From contig CAZOLV010000004.1 in the NCBI GenBank assembly GCA_964580725.1, positions 1-64,000 of the forward strand: 64,000 nt of DNA, given 5' to 3'. The notes under the pieces are model-generated. The model saw only the letters and a program-made list of their open reading frames with translations. It was not told the DNA's origin and ran no database searches. Position numbers and translations under genes: made by a program. Each line of letters opens with the position of its first letter. Positions within the stretch are counted from its first letter, which is position 1. This document shows positions 25,257 through 33,340 of this stretch, piece by piece. The stretch is from Amarolinea sp964580725 (lineage in GTDB: Bacteria; Chloroflexota; Anaerolineae; SSC4; Amarolineaceae).

Positions 25257-26273
25257 ATGAAATTTGGACAGCGGGGCGCAGCCGCGGCGCTGCTGACGGG
25301 CTTGATCGCTTTTCCATACCTGGCCGCCTTGTTGACCGGCGCATCGGTCAGCGAGGGCGGCAGCAAGTTCTGGCAGAGCCTCCTGATCGAGGTCTTCATC
25401 ATGGCGATCTATGCCATGAGCTACGACATCTTGATGGGTTACACCGGCATCCTCTCCTTTGGTCATGCGATGTTTTTCGGCACGGCGGCCTATGCGGCCG
25501 GGATTGCCATCAAGCATTTTCACTGGCCGTTCGGTTGGGCCGTTGTGCTCGTTCTGTGCACCGCCATCGTGCAGGGCCTGATCGTCGGCGTCGTGTCGTT
25601 GCGGGTCAAGGGGGTCTATTTTGCCATGGTCACGCTGGCCTTCGCCGAGTTTTTCGCCATCCTCGCCTCCGGCGCCGATCTGCGCGCTTACACCGGCGCC
25701 GAGGATGGGCTGCACGGTATGGCTGTCCCGGCTTTCATTGATCCGACCAGTCAGCGTTTGCGCTTTTACTATCTGGCGCTTGCCGTGCTGGTGTTGGCGT
25801 TTCTGGCGCTGCGGCGCATCGTCAACTCGCCCACGGGCAGGGTCTTCGTGGCGATTCGTGAAAACGAAGCGCGCGCCCAGATGTTGGGCTACAACACGAT
25901 CATCTACAAGCTGATCGCCATCGCCGTCGCCGGGCTGATGGCGGCGCTGGCCGGTCTGCTGCAGGTCATGCTCAACAGCAGCGCCACCCCCTCGCTGCTC
26001 GGCGTCAACCTGACTATCGACGCCCTGCTGATGACGATCATCGGCGGCGTCGGCACGCTGATCGGCCCTGCGCTTGGGGCCGCTGTGCTGCAACTGCTTG
26101 GCTACTGGCTCTCCAACGTCTTTGGCCAGGCCGCCCTGCTCGTCATCGGCCTGATCTATATTTTGCTCGTGCTCTTCGTGCCCTACGGCATCGTCGGCGC
26201 CTGGCAACAACGCGGTCTGCGCCGCGCCGCCTGGCGCGATGGTTGGCGCCGCCTGCTCAAGGTTTTGAGATAG
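25257..26273 (+). CDS. livM: ABC importer permease, LivM type
   Basis: 338 residues, about ten hydrophobic segments, with the family signatures SYDILMGYTGILSFGHAMFFG, VSLRVKGVYFAMVTLAFAEFF and the coupling loop FVAIRENEARAQMLGYNTIIYKLIAIAVAG. It pairs with LivH. GAGGAG lies before the ATG. It is the last gene of the importer run. Its stop codon lies in the first unit of an 8-bp tandem repeat. Confidence 0.95.
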   Translation: MKFGQRGAAAALLTGLIAFPYLAALLTGASVSEGGSKFWQSLLIEVFIMAIYAMSYDILMGYTGILSFGHAMFFGTAAYAAGIAIKHFHWPFGWAVVLVLCTAIVQGLIVGVVSLRVKGVYFAMVTLAFAEFFAILASGADLRAYTGAEDGLHGMAVPAFIDPTSQRLRFYYLALAVLVLAFLALRRIVNSPTGRVFVAIRENEARAQMLGYNTIIYKLIAIAVAGLMAALAGLLQVMLNSSATPSLLGVNLTIDALLMTIIGGVGTLIGPALGAAVLQLLGYWLSNVFGQAALLVIGLIYILLVLFVPYGIVGAWQQRGLRRAAWRDGWRRLLKVLR

Positions 26274-26314
26274 GGAGATAGGGAGATAGGGAGATGGGGA
26301 GATGGGGAGATAGT
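26267..26314. repeat. 8-bp tandem repeat array overlapping the livM stop
   Basis: Six units: GAGATAGG three times (26267-26290), GAGATGGG twice (26291-26306), then GAGATAGT. The stop TAG (26271-26273) is inside unit 1. The remaining gap to 26473 shows nothing recognisable. Confidence 0.9.
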
Positions 26315-26473
26315 GTGGCAGAATGGGCGTCACATCAGGCATGAAAGCGCCCGATGTTTGGCACACTTCGGGTGTTGTGGCCGTTGCGGTCAATCAACCC
26401 GGCGTCCGATGACAGAAAACGAAGGAAACCCCCACTGCCCACTCTCCCCGTCGCGAGGACGCGATCGCGTCTC

Positions 26474-27295
26474 TCAACTGGCGCGGGCGAGCGCGACCGG
26501 CTGCGGAGCGCGGCGCACGGCCAGGACGATCACGACCCAATAGGTGATGTAGCCAAGCACTTCGGTCAGGGAGGGGTTGCCGTTGTAGCCAAACAGCGCT
26601 TTGAGGATCAGACCGACGCTGGAATTCTCATTCAGCAGCCTGTTGGTGTCCCACACGTGCTCGATGACGGCGGGAATCCAGCCAACCTCGTTGAACTCAT
26701 GAATACCATGTGCAACCAGACCCGCTGCAAACAGGATCAACAGCGCGCTGGTGACCTGAAAGAACCGCTGAATGCTCAACCGCCAGGTGGCCGCAAAGAT
26801 CAGGTAACCGAGCGCCGCCGCGGTCAGCAGTCCCAACAGCGCCCCCGCCAATGTCGCCTGCGCTCCCGCCGTGAACGCCGAAGCGGTGAGGAAGAGCGCC
26901 GTCTCGATTCCTTCGCGCACGACCGCGATGAAGGCCAGACCAAACAAGGCCCAACGGCTGCCGCTGCCCAACGCCTGACGCACACCCTGTTCTAATTCAC
27001 GGCTCAGCCGTCGCCCCTGGCTGCGCATCCAGAAAATCATCCAGGTCAGGATGGCAGCGGCCAACAACATCGTTACACCCTCAAAAATCTGCTCAACCTT
27101 CCCCTCGAGCTTCAGACCAACGGCTATCAACCCAACCGCCGCCGCCAGGCTGACCACGATCGCCGCACCGACGCCTTGCCAGACCGCGCCCCGTTGCTGG
27201 CTTTGACCCAATTGGCGCAACGCACCCAGAACGATGCCGACGATGAGCGCCGCCTCCAACCCCTCGCGCAGCGCCAGCAGAAAAGCAGGTAACAT
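26474..27295 (-). CDS. FTR1-family iron permease
   Basis: 273 residues from the ATG at 27295 (AGGAAGGA 8 bp upstream; a start 18 bp earlier is less likely). Seven or so membrane helices carry the two family signatures R-E-G-L-E at 10-14 and R-E-G-I-E at 127-131, which bind iron in FTR1/EfeU. It should import Fe(III) or Fe(II) across the cytoplasmic membrane. There is no EfeO/EfeB partner or multicopper oxidase beside it. It is divergent from a DtxR-family regulator and has a strong promoter with an inverted repeat, so iron-dependent repression is likely. Confidence 0.92.
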   Translation of the reverse strand: MLPAFLLALREGLEAALIVGIVLGALRQLGQSQQRGAVWQGVGAAIVVSLAAAVGLIAVGLKLEGKVEQIFEGVTMLLAAAILTWMIFWMRSQGRRLSRELEQGVRQALGSGSRWALFGLAFIAVVREGIETALFLTASAFTAGAQATLAGALLGLLTAAALGYLIFAATWRLSIQRFFQVTSALLILFAAGLVAHGIHEFNEVGWIPAVIEHVWDTNRLLNENSSVGLILKALFGYNGNPSLTEVLGYITYWVVIVLAVRRAPQPVALARAS

Positions 27296-27334
27296 GTTTC
27301 GATCCTTCCTCACATGGTGTACAGATTCGCCTTG

Positions 27335-27351
27335 TTGCGAATCGTTCGCAA
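27335..27351 (-). promoter_or_regulatory. Inverted repeat in the FTR1 leader, candidate regulator operator
   Basis: TTGCGAA-TCG-TTCGCAA is a perfect 7-bp inverted repeat with a 3-bp centre, 11 bp downstream of the FTR1 -10 box, a typical roadblock operator position. An overlapping inverted repeat GATTCGC / GCGAATC (27324-27343) shares one arm. Binding by the divergent DtxR-type protein is inference. Confidence 0.5.
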
Positions 27352-27361
27352 TAGCGCCGCT

Positions 27362-27390
27362 AGTTTAGCGATGAAATTGGGACATGTCAA
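27362..27390 (-). promoter_or_regulatory. Sigma70-like promoter of the FTR1 gene
   Basis: On the minus strand TTGACA (27390-27385), exactly 17 bp, then TAAACT (27367-27362). Confidence 0.7.
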
Positions 27391-27427
27391 GCCCTTTGCG
27401 GCCTTCTTTGTGTACGGATCGCGATCT

Positions 27428-27456
27428 TTGACGCGACCCGCCGGTCAACTTATAAT
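27428..27456 (+). promoter_or_regulatory. Near-consensus promoter of the DtxR-family regulator
   Basis: TTGACG (27428-27433), 17 bp, TATAAT (27451-27456). This is the closest match to consensus in the window. Confidence 0.8.
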
Positions 27457-27471
27457 TGAACCGAGGTTCAA
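27456..27471 (+). promoter_or_regulatory. Palindromic operator overlapping the regulator's -10 box
   Basis: TTGAACC-GA-GGTTCAA is a perfect 7-bp inverted repeat that shares its first base with the -10 box and ends 13 bp before the start codon, covering the start of transcription. That position implies repression, most simply autoregulation by the DtxR-family product. Confidence 0.65.
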
Positions 27472-27484
27472 TCAGGAGGTACGC

Positions 27485-28159
27485 ATGTCCGAGGCGCATC
27501 TGACCCCGGCAATGCTCGAATATCTGGCTGGCTGCTGGAAGCTGGAAAATCGCGGCCAGGAGATGACCACCCGTGCGCTGGCGACCTATCTGGGAGTGAG
27601 CGATACGGCGGTGTCGCGCATGACCAAACGGCTACTGGATGTGGGGCTGGTGACGCACCTGCCACATCAGGAGATCGGGCTGACGACGGTTGGGCGCCGC
27701 GCCGGCGGCCGGCTGGTGCGGCATCATCGCTTGCTGGAAGTCTTTTTGATCCAGGCGCTTGGCTTTACGTGGGATCAGGTGGACGTGGAGGCGCACCGGC
27801 TGGAGCACGGCGTTTCCGAAGTCGTGGGTGATCGCATCGAAGAGGTGTTGGGGTTTCCCACCCACTGCCCACATGGCGACCCGATTCCAGGGCGGGATGG
27901 AACCGTGCAAACGGTGCAAACCTACCGGCTGAGCGAAGCCCCGCCTGGACAGGCGCATCTGCTGCGGCGCGTGGGCAACAGCGGTGACGCATCGTTGCTG
28001 CGCTATCTGGCCGAACTGAAACTGCGGCCCGGCGCACGGGTGACGGTGCAGGAACGCGCCCCGTTCAAGGGGCCGCTGCACTTGACCGTGAACGGCGAGC
28101 CGCAGGTCATCGGTTATGAAGTCGCGGCGCTGATTTGGGTGGCTACGGACACTGAATGA
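27485..28159 (+). CDS. DtxR-family metal-dependent transcriptional regulator
   Basis: 224 residues from the ATG at 27485, with AGGAGGT just upstream. The N-terminal winged helix (TPAMLEYLAGCWKLENRG, TTRALATYLGVSDTAVSRMTKRL) is followed by the metal-binding and dimerisation domain (LTTVGRRAGGRLVRHHRLLEVFL, EAHRLEHGVSE, GFPTHCPHGDPIP), with the Cys and His ligands expected for Fe or Mn sensing. Residues about 160-224 are an SH3/FeoA-like domain. It should repress metal uptake genes when metal is plentiful. Gene order (divergent FTR1) suggests iron. Its 3' end overlaps the convergent radical SAM gene by 17 bp. Confidence 0.92.
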   Translation: MSEAHLTPAMLEYLAGCWKLENRGQEMTTRALATYLGVSDTAVSRMTKRLLDVGLVTHLPHQEIGLTTVGRRAGGRLVRHHRLLEVFLIQALGFTWDQVDVEAHRLEHGVSEVVGDRIEEVLGFPTHCPHGDPIPGRDGTVQTVQTYRLSEAPPGQAHLLRRVGNSGDASLLRYLAELKLRPGARVTVQERAPFKGPLHLTVNGEPQVIGYEVAALIWVATDTE

Positions 28160-29399
28160 CCCCCTGCGCCCACAGGCAGCCGCCGCAGGCGGGGAAGGTG
28201 TTGCCGAAGCAGTCCTCTTCATTGCCTTCGATCATGTCGCAGCCGCCGCAGAAGGTGCAGGGCGCAAAGGCAAAACTCTGCACCCGTTCCCGGTAGGCGA
28301 GATAGGTTGGATCGTTCCAGATGTCGAGCAAGCTGCGCTGGTTGATGTTACCCACGGTGTGGCGGCGCGAGAACCGCTGATAGTCCTTCAGGAAGTGGGT
28401 ATGGTTGTGCAGCAGCGGCAGACAGGGTGCGACGCTGCCATCCCAACCGATGGCCAGGGCGCCGCTTTCGACGAAGTTGCAGACGTCGTTGTTGGCGCCC
28501 AGGTTGTGCCCCGCCAGGCTGACGTTGAAACCGCTGCGGAAAGCCTGAAAGACGGCGGGCGCCGTCAGATCGTTGATTTCGATCTTGGGCAGGCTGAGGT
28601 GGGGCAGCCAGTCCGATGGCATGTAGGCGATGTCGTTGAGCAGGCGATCATACAGAATTTCGCTGCGCAGTTGATCGGTGTAGGGCAGCACATTGCTAAC
28701 CTTGAAGTAGCTGGCGCCCAGGCGGCGCGCCAGATTGAGCACGGCGGGCAGGTCGTGGATGTTGCGCTTCATGGCGACGAAGGCGATGCCGATGCGCGGG
28801 CGGGGATGGTGGCCGCCGGGCCGGATTTTCCGCAGATGGGAGATGTTTTCCAGCACATGGGGCAGTTCGGCGCCCAGCCGTACATCGGCGTAACTTTCCG
28901 GTGTGGCGCCGTCGAGCGAAATCCAGATGACATCGAGACCAGCTTCGATCAGGGCGCGCGCCTTCTTGTCGTCGAGCAGAGTGCCATTGGTGATCAGTTC
29001 GGTCGTTGCGCCAGCGGCGTGGGCGCGTGCGATCATCTCTGGCAGTTGGGTGTGGAAGAGGGGTTCACCGATGCCGCCGAAGAAGACGAGTGGGCGCGGC
29101 TCGACGGCGCTGATGCCTTCGATGATGCGATCGAAGGTGGCCGGCTTCATGCGCCCCAGGCGCTCGTCCCACACATTGCGCAGACAGGTGATGCAGTCGA
29201 GGTTGCAGTAGATGGTCGGCTCGACGTAGATACGCGCCAGGTGCGTCAACGGGCGGTGCAGGCGCACCTGACCGTTTTCATCCTCCACACGCAGCCGTGC
29301 GCCGGGCTGTAATCCAAATTGGGCCGCCAGCTCTGGCGGCAAGACCAACCGCCCCTGCTCATCCACCTCGGCCCACTGTGTCGGTTTGCTCATCGCCAT
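28143..29399 (-). CDS. AbrB domain-radical SAM-SPASM fusion protein
   Basis: 418 residues. Residues 8-50 read as a SpoVT/AbrB swapped-hairpin domain (EVDEQGRLVLPPELAAQFGLQPG, then RLRVED). The radical SAM core follows with C-x3-C-x2-C at Cys65, Cys69 and Cys72 (YCNLDCITC), a glycine motif FFGGIGEPL, and about 120 residues from the end a SPASM-type set of cysteines (CNFVESG, then CTFCGGCDMIEGNEEDCFG and CGGC). SPASM enzymes modify peptides or mature enzymes using extra iron-sulfur clusters. The fusion resembles, from memory, maturases found beside tungsten aldehyde oxidoreductases, but no such partner or precursor peptide is seen here. AAGGAT precedes the ATG. Confidence 0.88.
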   Translation of the reverse strand: MAMSKPTQWAEVDEQGRLVLPPELAAQFGLQPGARLRVEDENGQVRLHRPLTHLARIYVEPTIYCNLDCITCLRNVWDERLGRMKPATFDRIIEGISAVEPRPLVFFGGIGEPLFHTQLPEMIARAHAAGATTELITNGTLLDDKKARALIEAGLDVIWISLDGATPESYADVRLGAELPHVLENISHLRKIRPGGHHPRPRIGIAFVAMKRNIHDLPAVLNLARRLGASYFKVSNVLPYTDQLRSEILYDRLLNDIAYMPSDWLPHLSLPKIEINDLTAPAVFQAFRSGFNVSLAGHNLGANNDVCNFVESGALAIGWDGSVAPCLPLLHNHTHFLKDYQRFSRRHTVGNINQRSLLDIWNDPTYLAYRERVQSFAFAPCTFCGGCDMIEGNEEDCFGNTFPACGGCLWAQGVIQCP

Positions 29400-29455
29400 G
29401 TTCGTATCCTTGTCTTTCTTCTTGTGTCTGCCCTTCTCACAGACTGGTACGATTC

Positions 29456-29484
29456 ATCATACATCAGGCGCCGTTGAGTGTCAA
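29456..29484 (-). promoter_or_regulatory. Sigma70-like promoter of the radical SAM gene
   Basis: On the minus strand TTGACA (29484-29479), 17 bp, TATGAT (29461-29456), 57 bp before the start codon. Confidence 0.7.
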
Positions 29485-29543
29485 TCTCTGGTCCGAGCGC
29501 GCAATTTCAGATGTGAACGGCAAGGAGGCCTTTGCTGCCTCGT

Positions 29544-29572
29544 TTGACCGTTCCGGCATTGGTTGCTACAAT
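29544..29572 (+). promoter_or_regulatory. Sigma70-like promoter of the subtilisin gene
   Basis: TTGACC (29544-29549), 17 bp, TACAAT (29567-29572), 73 bp before the start codon. Confidence 0.65.
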
Positions 29573-29644
29573 AGGCCCCTCACTGACCCCGCGTCCCTAT
29601 CGTTGCGTGCAGAGAGTTTCGTTCAACTGAAAGGAGTCTCGATC

Positions 29645-31285
29645 ATGTCCCATTTCAAGTCGTGGATCACACTGGCGTTGCTGGCGTTGCTACTGCTGCT
29701 GCCGTCGTTCGCTTCGGCGCTGCCGCGCACGGCCCCCCAGGAGCTGCAAGGCAAGGTCTCTGTTGAACTGTTGCAGGAGCTGGCCGACAATGGCTCGGCC
29801 ATCTTCTTTGTGGTGATGCGTGAGCAGGCCGACCTGAGCGGCGCGGCAGCCATGCCCACCAAACAGGCCAAAGGCCAGTTCGTCTACGAAACATTGACCG
29901 CCGTCGCCAACCGCACACAGGCCGATCTGCTGGCCAGCCTGGTCGCCCGCGGCATCCGCTACCAGTCGTTCTTCGTCAGCAACATGGTGCTGCTGCAGGG
30001 CGACCTGGCGCTGGCGCTGGAAATGGCCGCCCGACCCGATGTCGCCAGCGTCGAGGCCAACACCATCTACCACTTCAACCTGCCGCCTCAGGAAGAAGGC
30101 CCCACCGGCTCCAACCCGCTGGCCATCGAACCAGGCCTGATTCGCATCAAGGCGCCCGATGTCTGGGCGCTCGGCTATCACGGCGAAGGCATGGTCGTGG
30201 CCAGCGCTGACACCGGCGTGCAGTGGGATCACCCCGCCATCAAGTCCAAGTATCGCGGTTGGAACGGCGCCAGCGCCGATCACAACTACAACTGGCGCGA
30301 CGGCACCTGCGCTACCAGCGTCTTCATTCCGCCCGGCAACGCCTGTCTCTGGCAGACGACCCCGACCGATACCGACGATCACGGCACCCACACCACCGGT
30401 ACGATGGTGGGCGATGACGGGGCCGGCAATCAAATCGGCGTGGCGCCCGGCGCCCAGTGGATGGCTTGCAAGAACATGAACGATCAGGGCTGGGGCACGC
30501 GCGCCTGGTACGCCGATTGCTTCCAGTTCTTCATTGCCCCCACCAACCTGGCCGGAACCAATCCCAACCCGGCTATGGCGCCCGATGTCATCAACAACTC
30601 CTGGGGCTGCCCGCCCACTTCCGGCGGCGAGGATTGTGACAATCCGGCCAACGATCTGGTGAATGAAGTCAACGCCACGCGCGCTGCGGGCATCATGGTC
30701 GTCGGCTCGGCCGGCAACAGCGGCTCGGCCTGCGGCACCGTCAGCACCCCCATCGCCATCTACGATTCGACCTACACCATCGGCGCCATTTCCGCTTCCA
30801 CCGGCAACATCGCCAGCTTCAGCAGCCGCGGCCCCGCCGCCTATACCAATCTGCTCAAGCCGGACATCACCGCTCCGGGCGTCAGTGTGCGTTCGTCGTT
30901 TACCGGCAGCAGCTACGGCGTGATGAGCGGCACCAGCATGGCCAGCCCGCACGTGGCAGGCGCTGTGGCGCTGCTCTGGTCGGCGCATCCATACCTGGTG
31001 GGCAACGTGGACGCCACGGAGACGCTGTTCAACACCACCGCCACCCCGCGCACCTCCACGCAGGACTGCGGCGGTGTGCCCGGGGCGACCGTGCCCAACA
31101 ACACCTTTGGCTACGGCGAGATCAACGTGTTGGCGGCCGTGCAAGGCGGCCAGCCCACCGCCCTCACCCTGACGGCGCTGGAGGCGCAGGCAGCCTCCGC
31201 CAACCTGCTGCTGACCATCATCACGGCGGCGGCCCTCATCGCCATCGCCGGGCTGGCCTGGCGCTTGCGCCGCTCGGCGGCCTGA
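29645..31285 (+). CDS. Secreted subtilisin-like serine protease (S8) with C-terminal anchor
   Basis: 546 residues from the ATG at 29645 (AAGGAG 8 bp upstream; the longer frame lies over the divergent promoters). Signal peptide (ITLALLALLLLLPSFASA), an inhibitor_I9-like propeptide to about 140 (FFVVMREQADLSG, ASVEANTIYHF), then the S8 domain with Asp189 (ADTGVQWDHP), His246 (DDHGTHTTG), the oxyanion Asn in VINNSWG and Ser431 (SGTSMASPHVAG). The C-terminus is a hydrophobic helix (LLLTIITAAALIAIAGLAW) ending in a basic tail, so it is probably membrane-anchored and displayed outside. Cysteine pairs suggest disulfides. Paired terminators follow. Confidence 0.94.
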   Translation: MSHFKSWITLALLALLLLLPSFASALPRTAPQELQGKVSVELLQELADNGSAIFFVVMREQADLSGAAAMPTKQAKGQFVYETLTAVANRTQADLLASLVARGIRYQSFFVSNMVLLQGDLALALEMAARPDVASVEANTIYHFNLPPQEEGPTGSNPLAIEPGLIRIKAPDVWALGYHGEGMVVASADTGVQWDHPAIKSKYRGWNGASADHNYNWRDGTCATSVFIPPGNACLWQTTPTDTDDHGTHTTGTMVGDDGAGNQIGVAPGAQWMACKNMNDQGWGTRAWYADCFQFFIAPTNLAGTNPNPAMAPDVINNSWGCPPTSGGEDCDNPANDLVNEVNATRAAGIMVVGSAGNSGSACGTVSTPIAIYDSTYTIGAISASTGNIASFSSRGPAAYTNLLKPDITAPGVSVRSSFTGSSYGVMSGTSMASPHVAGAVALLWSAHPYLVGNVDATETLFNTTATPRTSTQDCGGVPGATVPNNTFGYGEINVLAAVQGGQPTALTLTALEAQAASANLLLTIITAAALIAIAGLAWRLRRSAA

Positions 31286-31293
31286 AAAAAAAC

Positions 31294-31325
31294 GGGGTTG
31301 GCGTCTCCGCAGAGACGCCAACCCC
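31294..31325 (-). terminator. Strong 14-bp stem terminator after the subtilisin gene
   Basis: GGGGTTGGCGTCTC (31294-31307) pairs perfectly with GAGACGCCAACCCC (31312-31325) around a 4-nt loop. A run of eight A to the left reads as a U-tract on the minus strand, so it terminates leftward RNA (from the lipoprotein gene at 31387) best, but it also closes the plus-strand gene. Confidence 0.8.
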
Positions 31326-31343
31326 ATTGATTCGTTCGCAGCG

Positions 31344-31376
31344 CGGGCTGGCGTTCCTGTGAAGGGCGCCAGCCCG
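31344..31376 (+). terminator. Second terminator of the convergent pair
   Basis: CGGGCTGGCG (31344-31353) pairs with CGCCAGCCCG (31367-31376), then TTCTTTTTG. It is oriented for plus-strand transcripts from the subtilisin gene. The two hairpins make a bidirectional terminator block. Confidence 0.75.
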
Positions 31377-31386
31377 TTCTTTTTGT

Positions 31387-32211
31387 CTACTTGACCACCG
31401 GCGCATCCGCTGGCAAGCTGGAGGGCAGGGAGATCTCGGCCAGGTTGACGACGGCGGCGCCGTCGGGCGGCGTGAAGGTGAAGAGCGCCGCATCGAGGAC
31501 CGGGTCGAGTTCGATGTCGCCATCCACTTCGGCAAAGCCGCGCACGGTGAATTCGGCGTGCATCACTTCCACTTCGACGCGCTGCGGCAGATACGACGCC
31601 GCATCTATGAAGAAGATGGCGCCGATGTTTTCCAGCTTCTGCGCCGGATCGGCCGTCGGCTTGAAGGTCACCTGTACCTTGTAGGTCTCTCGCCCATTGA
31701 CCGATGCCGCCCCCAGGTTCACGGCGTCGGTATCGGCGAAACCACGCGCCAGCAGCTTGTCCAGGAAACCGGCGATTTCGCGCAGTTCCGGCTGTCGCGC
31801 AAACTGGCTTTGCAGCAGGCTGCGATCAGCTACCAGCACCAAGTCATCCCGCTTGCTGTAAGCCCACCCCTGATCGCCCGCTGTCACCGCGATGATGCCA
31901 TCCACGGCGCCCTGGTCGCTGCGCAGTTGAATGCGCCGCATACCAGGCCGCTGGCCCCAAAACTCCGCCGTGCCCGTCACCGGCCCCAAGGGCGACGCAA
32001 CCTGAAAGCGCAGCGTCAGGTGGGCGCTGTTGGTCGTCTTCATCTTTTCCTGCATCTTGTCGAGCAGTTCCACGCCGGTCGGGCCGGCGGGCGTTGGGGT
32101 TGGCTGCGGTTGCGGCTGAGCGGCGCAGGCGCTCAGGCCAAGCGCCAGCAGCAGACACACCAGCCAAACCAGGCGCTGCGCCCCGCGATTCTTCATCCGT
32201 TGTGTATTCAT
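31387..32211 (-). CDS. LolA/LppX-like lipoprotein
   Basis: 274 residues with AAGGAG before the ATG. Lipobox ALGLSACAA, Cys about residue 29, short Pro/Gln/Thr linker, then a single barrel-like domain: LLDKMQEKMKTTNSAHLTLRF, GTAEFWGQRPGMRRIQL, VTAGDQGWAYSKRDD, VNGRETYKVQVTF, FIDAASYLPQRVEVEV and a late TPPDGAAVV. These are hallmarks of LolA/RseB-type lipid-binding folds. It resembles the lipoprotein at 13990 and may share its job. It ends at the bidirectional terminators, and a second secreted protein gene lies just upstream. Confidence 0.75.
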   Translation of the reverse strand: MNTQRMKNRGAQRLVWLVCLLLALGLSACAAQPQPQPTPTPAGPTGVELLDKMQEKMKTTNSAHLTLRFQVASPLGPVTGTAEFWGQRPGMRRIQLRSDQGAVDGIIAVTAGDQGWAYSKRDDLVLVADRSLLQSQFARQPELREIAGFLDKLLARGFADTDAVNLGAASVNGRETYKVQVTFKPTADPAQKLENIGAIFFIDAASYLPQRVEVEVMHAEFTVRGFAEVDGDIELDPVLDAALFTFTPPDGAAVVNLAEISLPSSLPADAPVVK

Positions 32212-32238
32212 GATCCGTCTCCTTCGTTACTGCGCGAT

Positions 32239-33315
32239 TTACTTCGGCGGGAGCGCCTTCGACCCCAACAGCTTGCCCGTGCGGTCGAAGTTGGCAATAT
32301 AAGTCCAACCCTGGTAGACCAGGCCAATGGCGTCGCAGAATTGGCCGGCGCGGTCGGTGGCGCTGTACCATGTCCAGTCGGCTGAACCGCCCGCGGAGAT
32401 GGGCGGGATGTTGTTGGGATCAATGCCATTTTCCCAACCATCGGCCTTCGAGTAGAACATCGCAATGTACCAGCCATCTTCCGAGCCGTCGCCGTTGGCG
32501 ATGTGAATGGCTGGCCGGTACTCAGGCCAACGCACGGCGCGCTGCGATTTGTTCGTGTAGATCATGCGCGTCTGGCACCAGCGGCTATCGCCCTGACGGC
32601 CTTCGTAGCCCATGTCGGTCCAGGTGATTTGCAGCGGCGAGGCGCTGGTCGGCGCTGGAGCGGGCTTTTTGGTGGGCGTTGGTTGGGGCGCGGGCGTGTT
32701 ACCACCTGTGCTACCGCCTGTGCTGCCGCCCACACTGGCGCCGCCGATCAGACCGCCGATACCGGCGTTGCCGCCCTTCATGCTGTCTGGAATCGGGCAC
32801 TCGCCCGGCGTGCCCGGCTTGCCGCTGGCCGTGGCCACCCCAAAGACACCGCTGGCGATGGGCGTCCATTTGGCGTTGTCGTCCTGCAGGAACATCGTCA
32901 CCAGGAAGACGCGGCCGCCCACATCCTGATTGAACGAAACCGAGGCGTGCGGCAGCGTGTTGGGCGCCAACACGGCGCGCGCCGTCGCCACAGGTTCTTC
33001 CTGCACCTGGCCATCCACCGCCTCCTGCCAGATCACGATGACCGGCAATTCCTGCTTGACCAGCGCTGGCAGATAGCTGTGCACCGTGCGTGTGCCCATG
33101 CGGAAGACGGGTGGATAGGGCGGACATTGACTCGGCAGCTCGTTCTTCCATTCGTAGCTGCTGTAGAGAGTCAACAGTTCGCTGGTCTGTGCGTCTGCGC
33201 CGGCCTGTGGCCCTGGCTGAGCCGTCATTGGCGGCGCTGCCGACGTGATGGCCGGCCACAACAACAACACGAGAGTGAGTATCATCACCCATCGCCCACG
33301 CGTCTTGAACTTCAT
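32239..33315 (-). CDS. Secreted protein of unknown function with a Gly/Ser/Thr-rich linker
   Basis: 358 residues from the ATG at 33315, chosen because GGAGG lies 8 bp before it and a good signal peptide starts there (WVMILTLVLLLWPAITSAAPP). Starts at 33330 and 33333 are also possible, and the frame stays open through the 12-bp repeat to 33495. Residues about 45-190 form one domain (an SSYEWKN motif, YPPVFRMGTRTVHSYLPALV, VIWQEAVDGQVQEEPVATA). A linker of GGSTGG and PTPTKKPAP follows. Residues about 235-358 form a second beta-rich domain with Trp-rich NKSQRAVRWPEYRPAIHI and WTWYSATD. No enzyme motif is seen. Confidence 0.65.
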   Translation of the reverse strand: MKFKTRGRWVMILTLVLLLWPAITSAAPPMTAQPGPQAGADAQTSELLTLYSSYEWKNELPSQCPPYPPVFRMGTRTVHSYLPALVKQELPVIVIWQEAVDGQVQEEPVATARAVLAPNTLPHASVSFNQDVGGRVFLVTMFLQDDNAKWTPIASGVFGVATASGKPGTPGECPIPDSMKGGNAGIGGLIGGASVGGSTGGSTGGNTPAPQPTPTKKPAPAPTSASPLQITWTDMGYEGRQGDSRWCQTRMIYTNKSQRAVRWPEYRPAIHIANGDGSEDGWYIAMFYSKADGWENGIDPNNIPPISAGGSADWTWYSATDRAGQFCDAIGLVYQGWTYIANFDRTGKLLGSKALPPK

Positions 33316-33340
33316 CTCGAATACCTCCATCATGTTCTTC

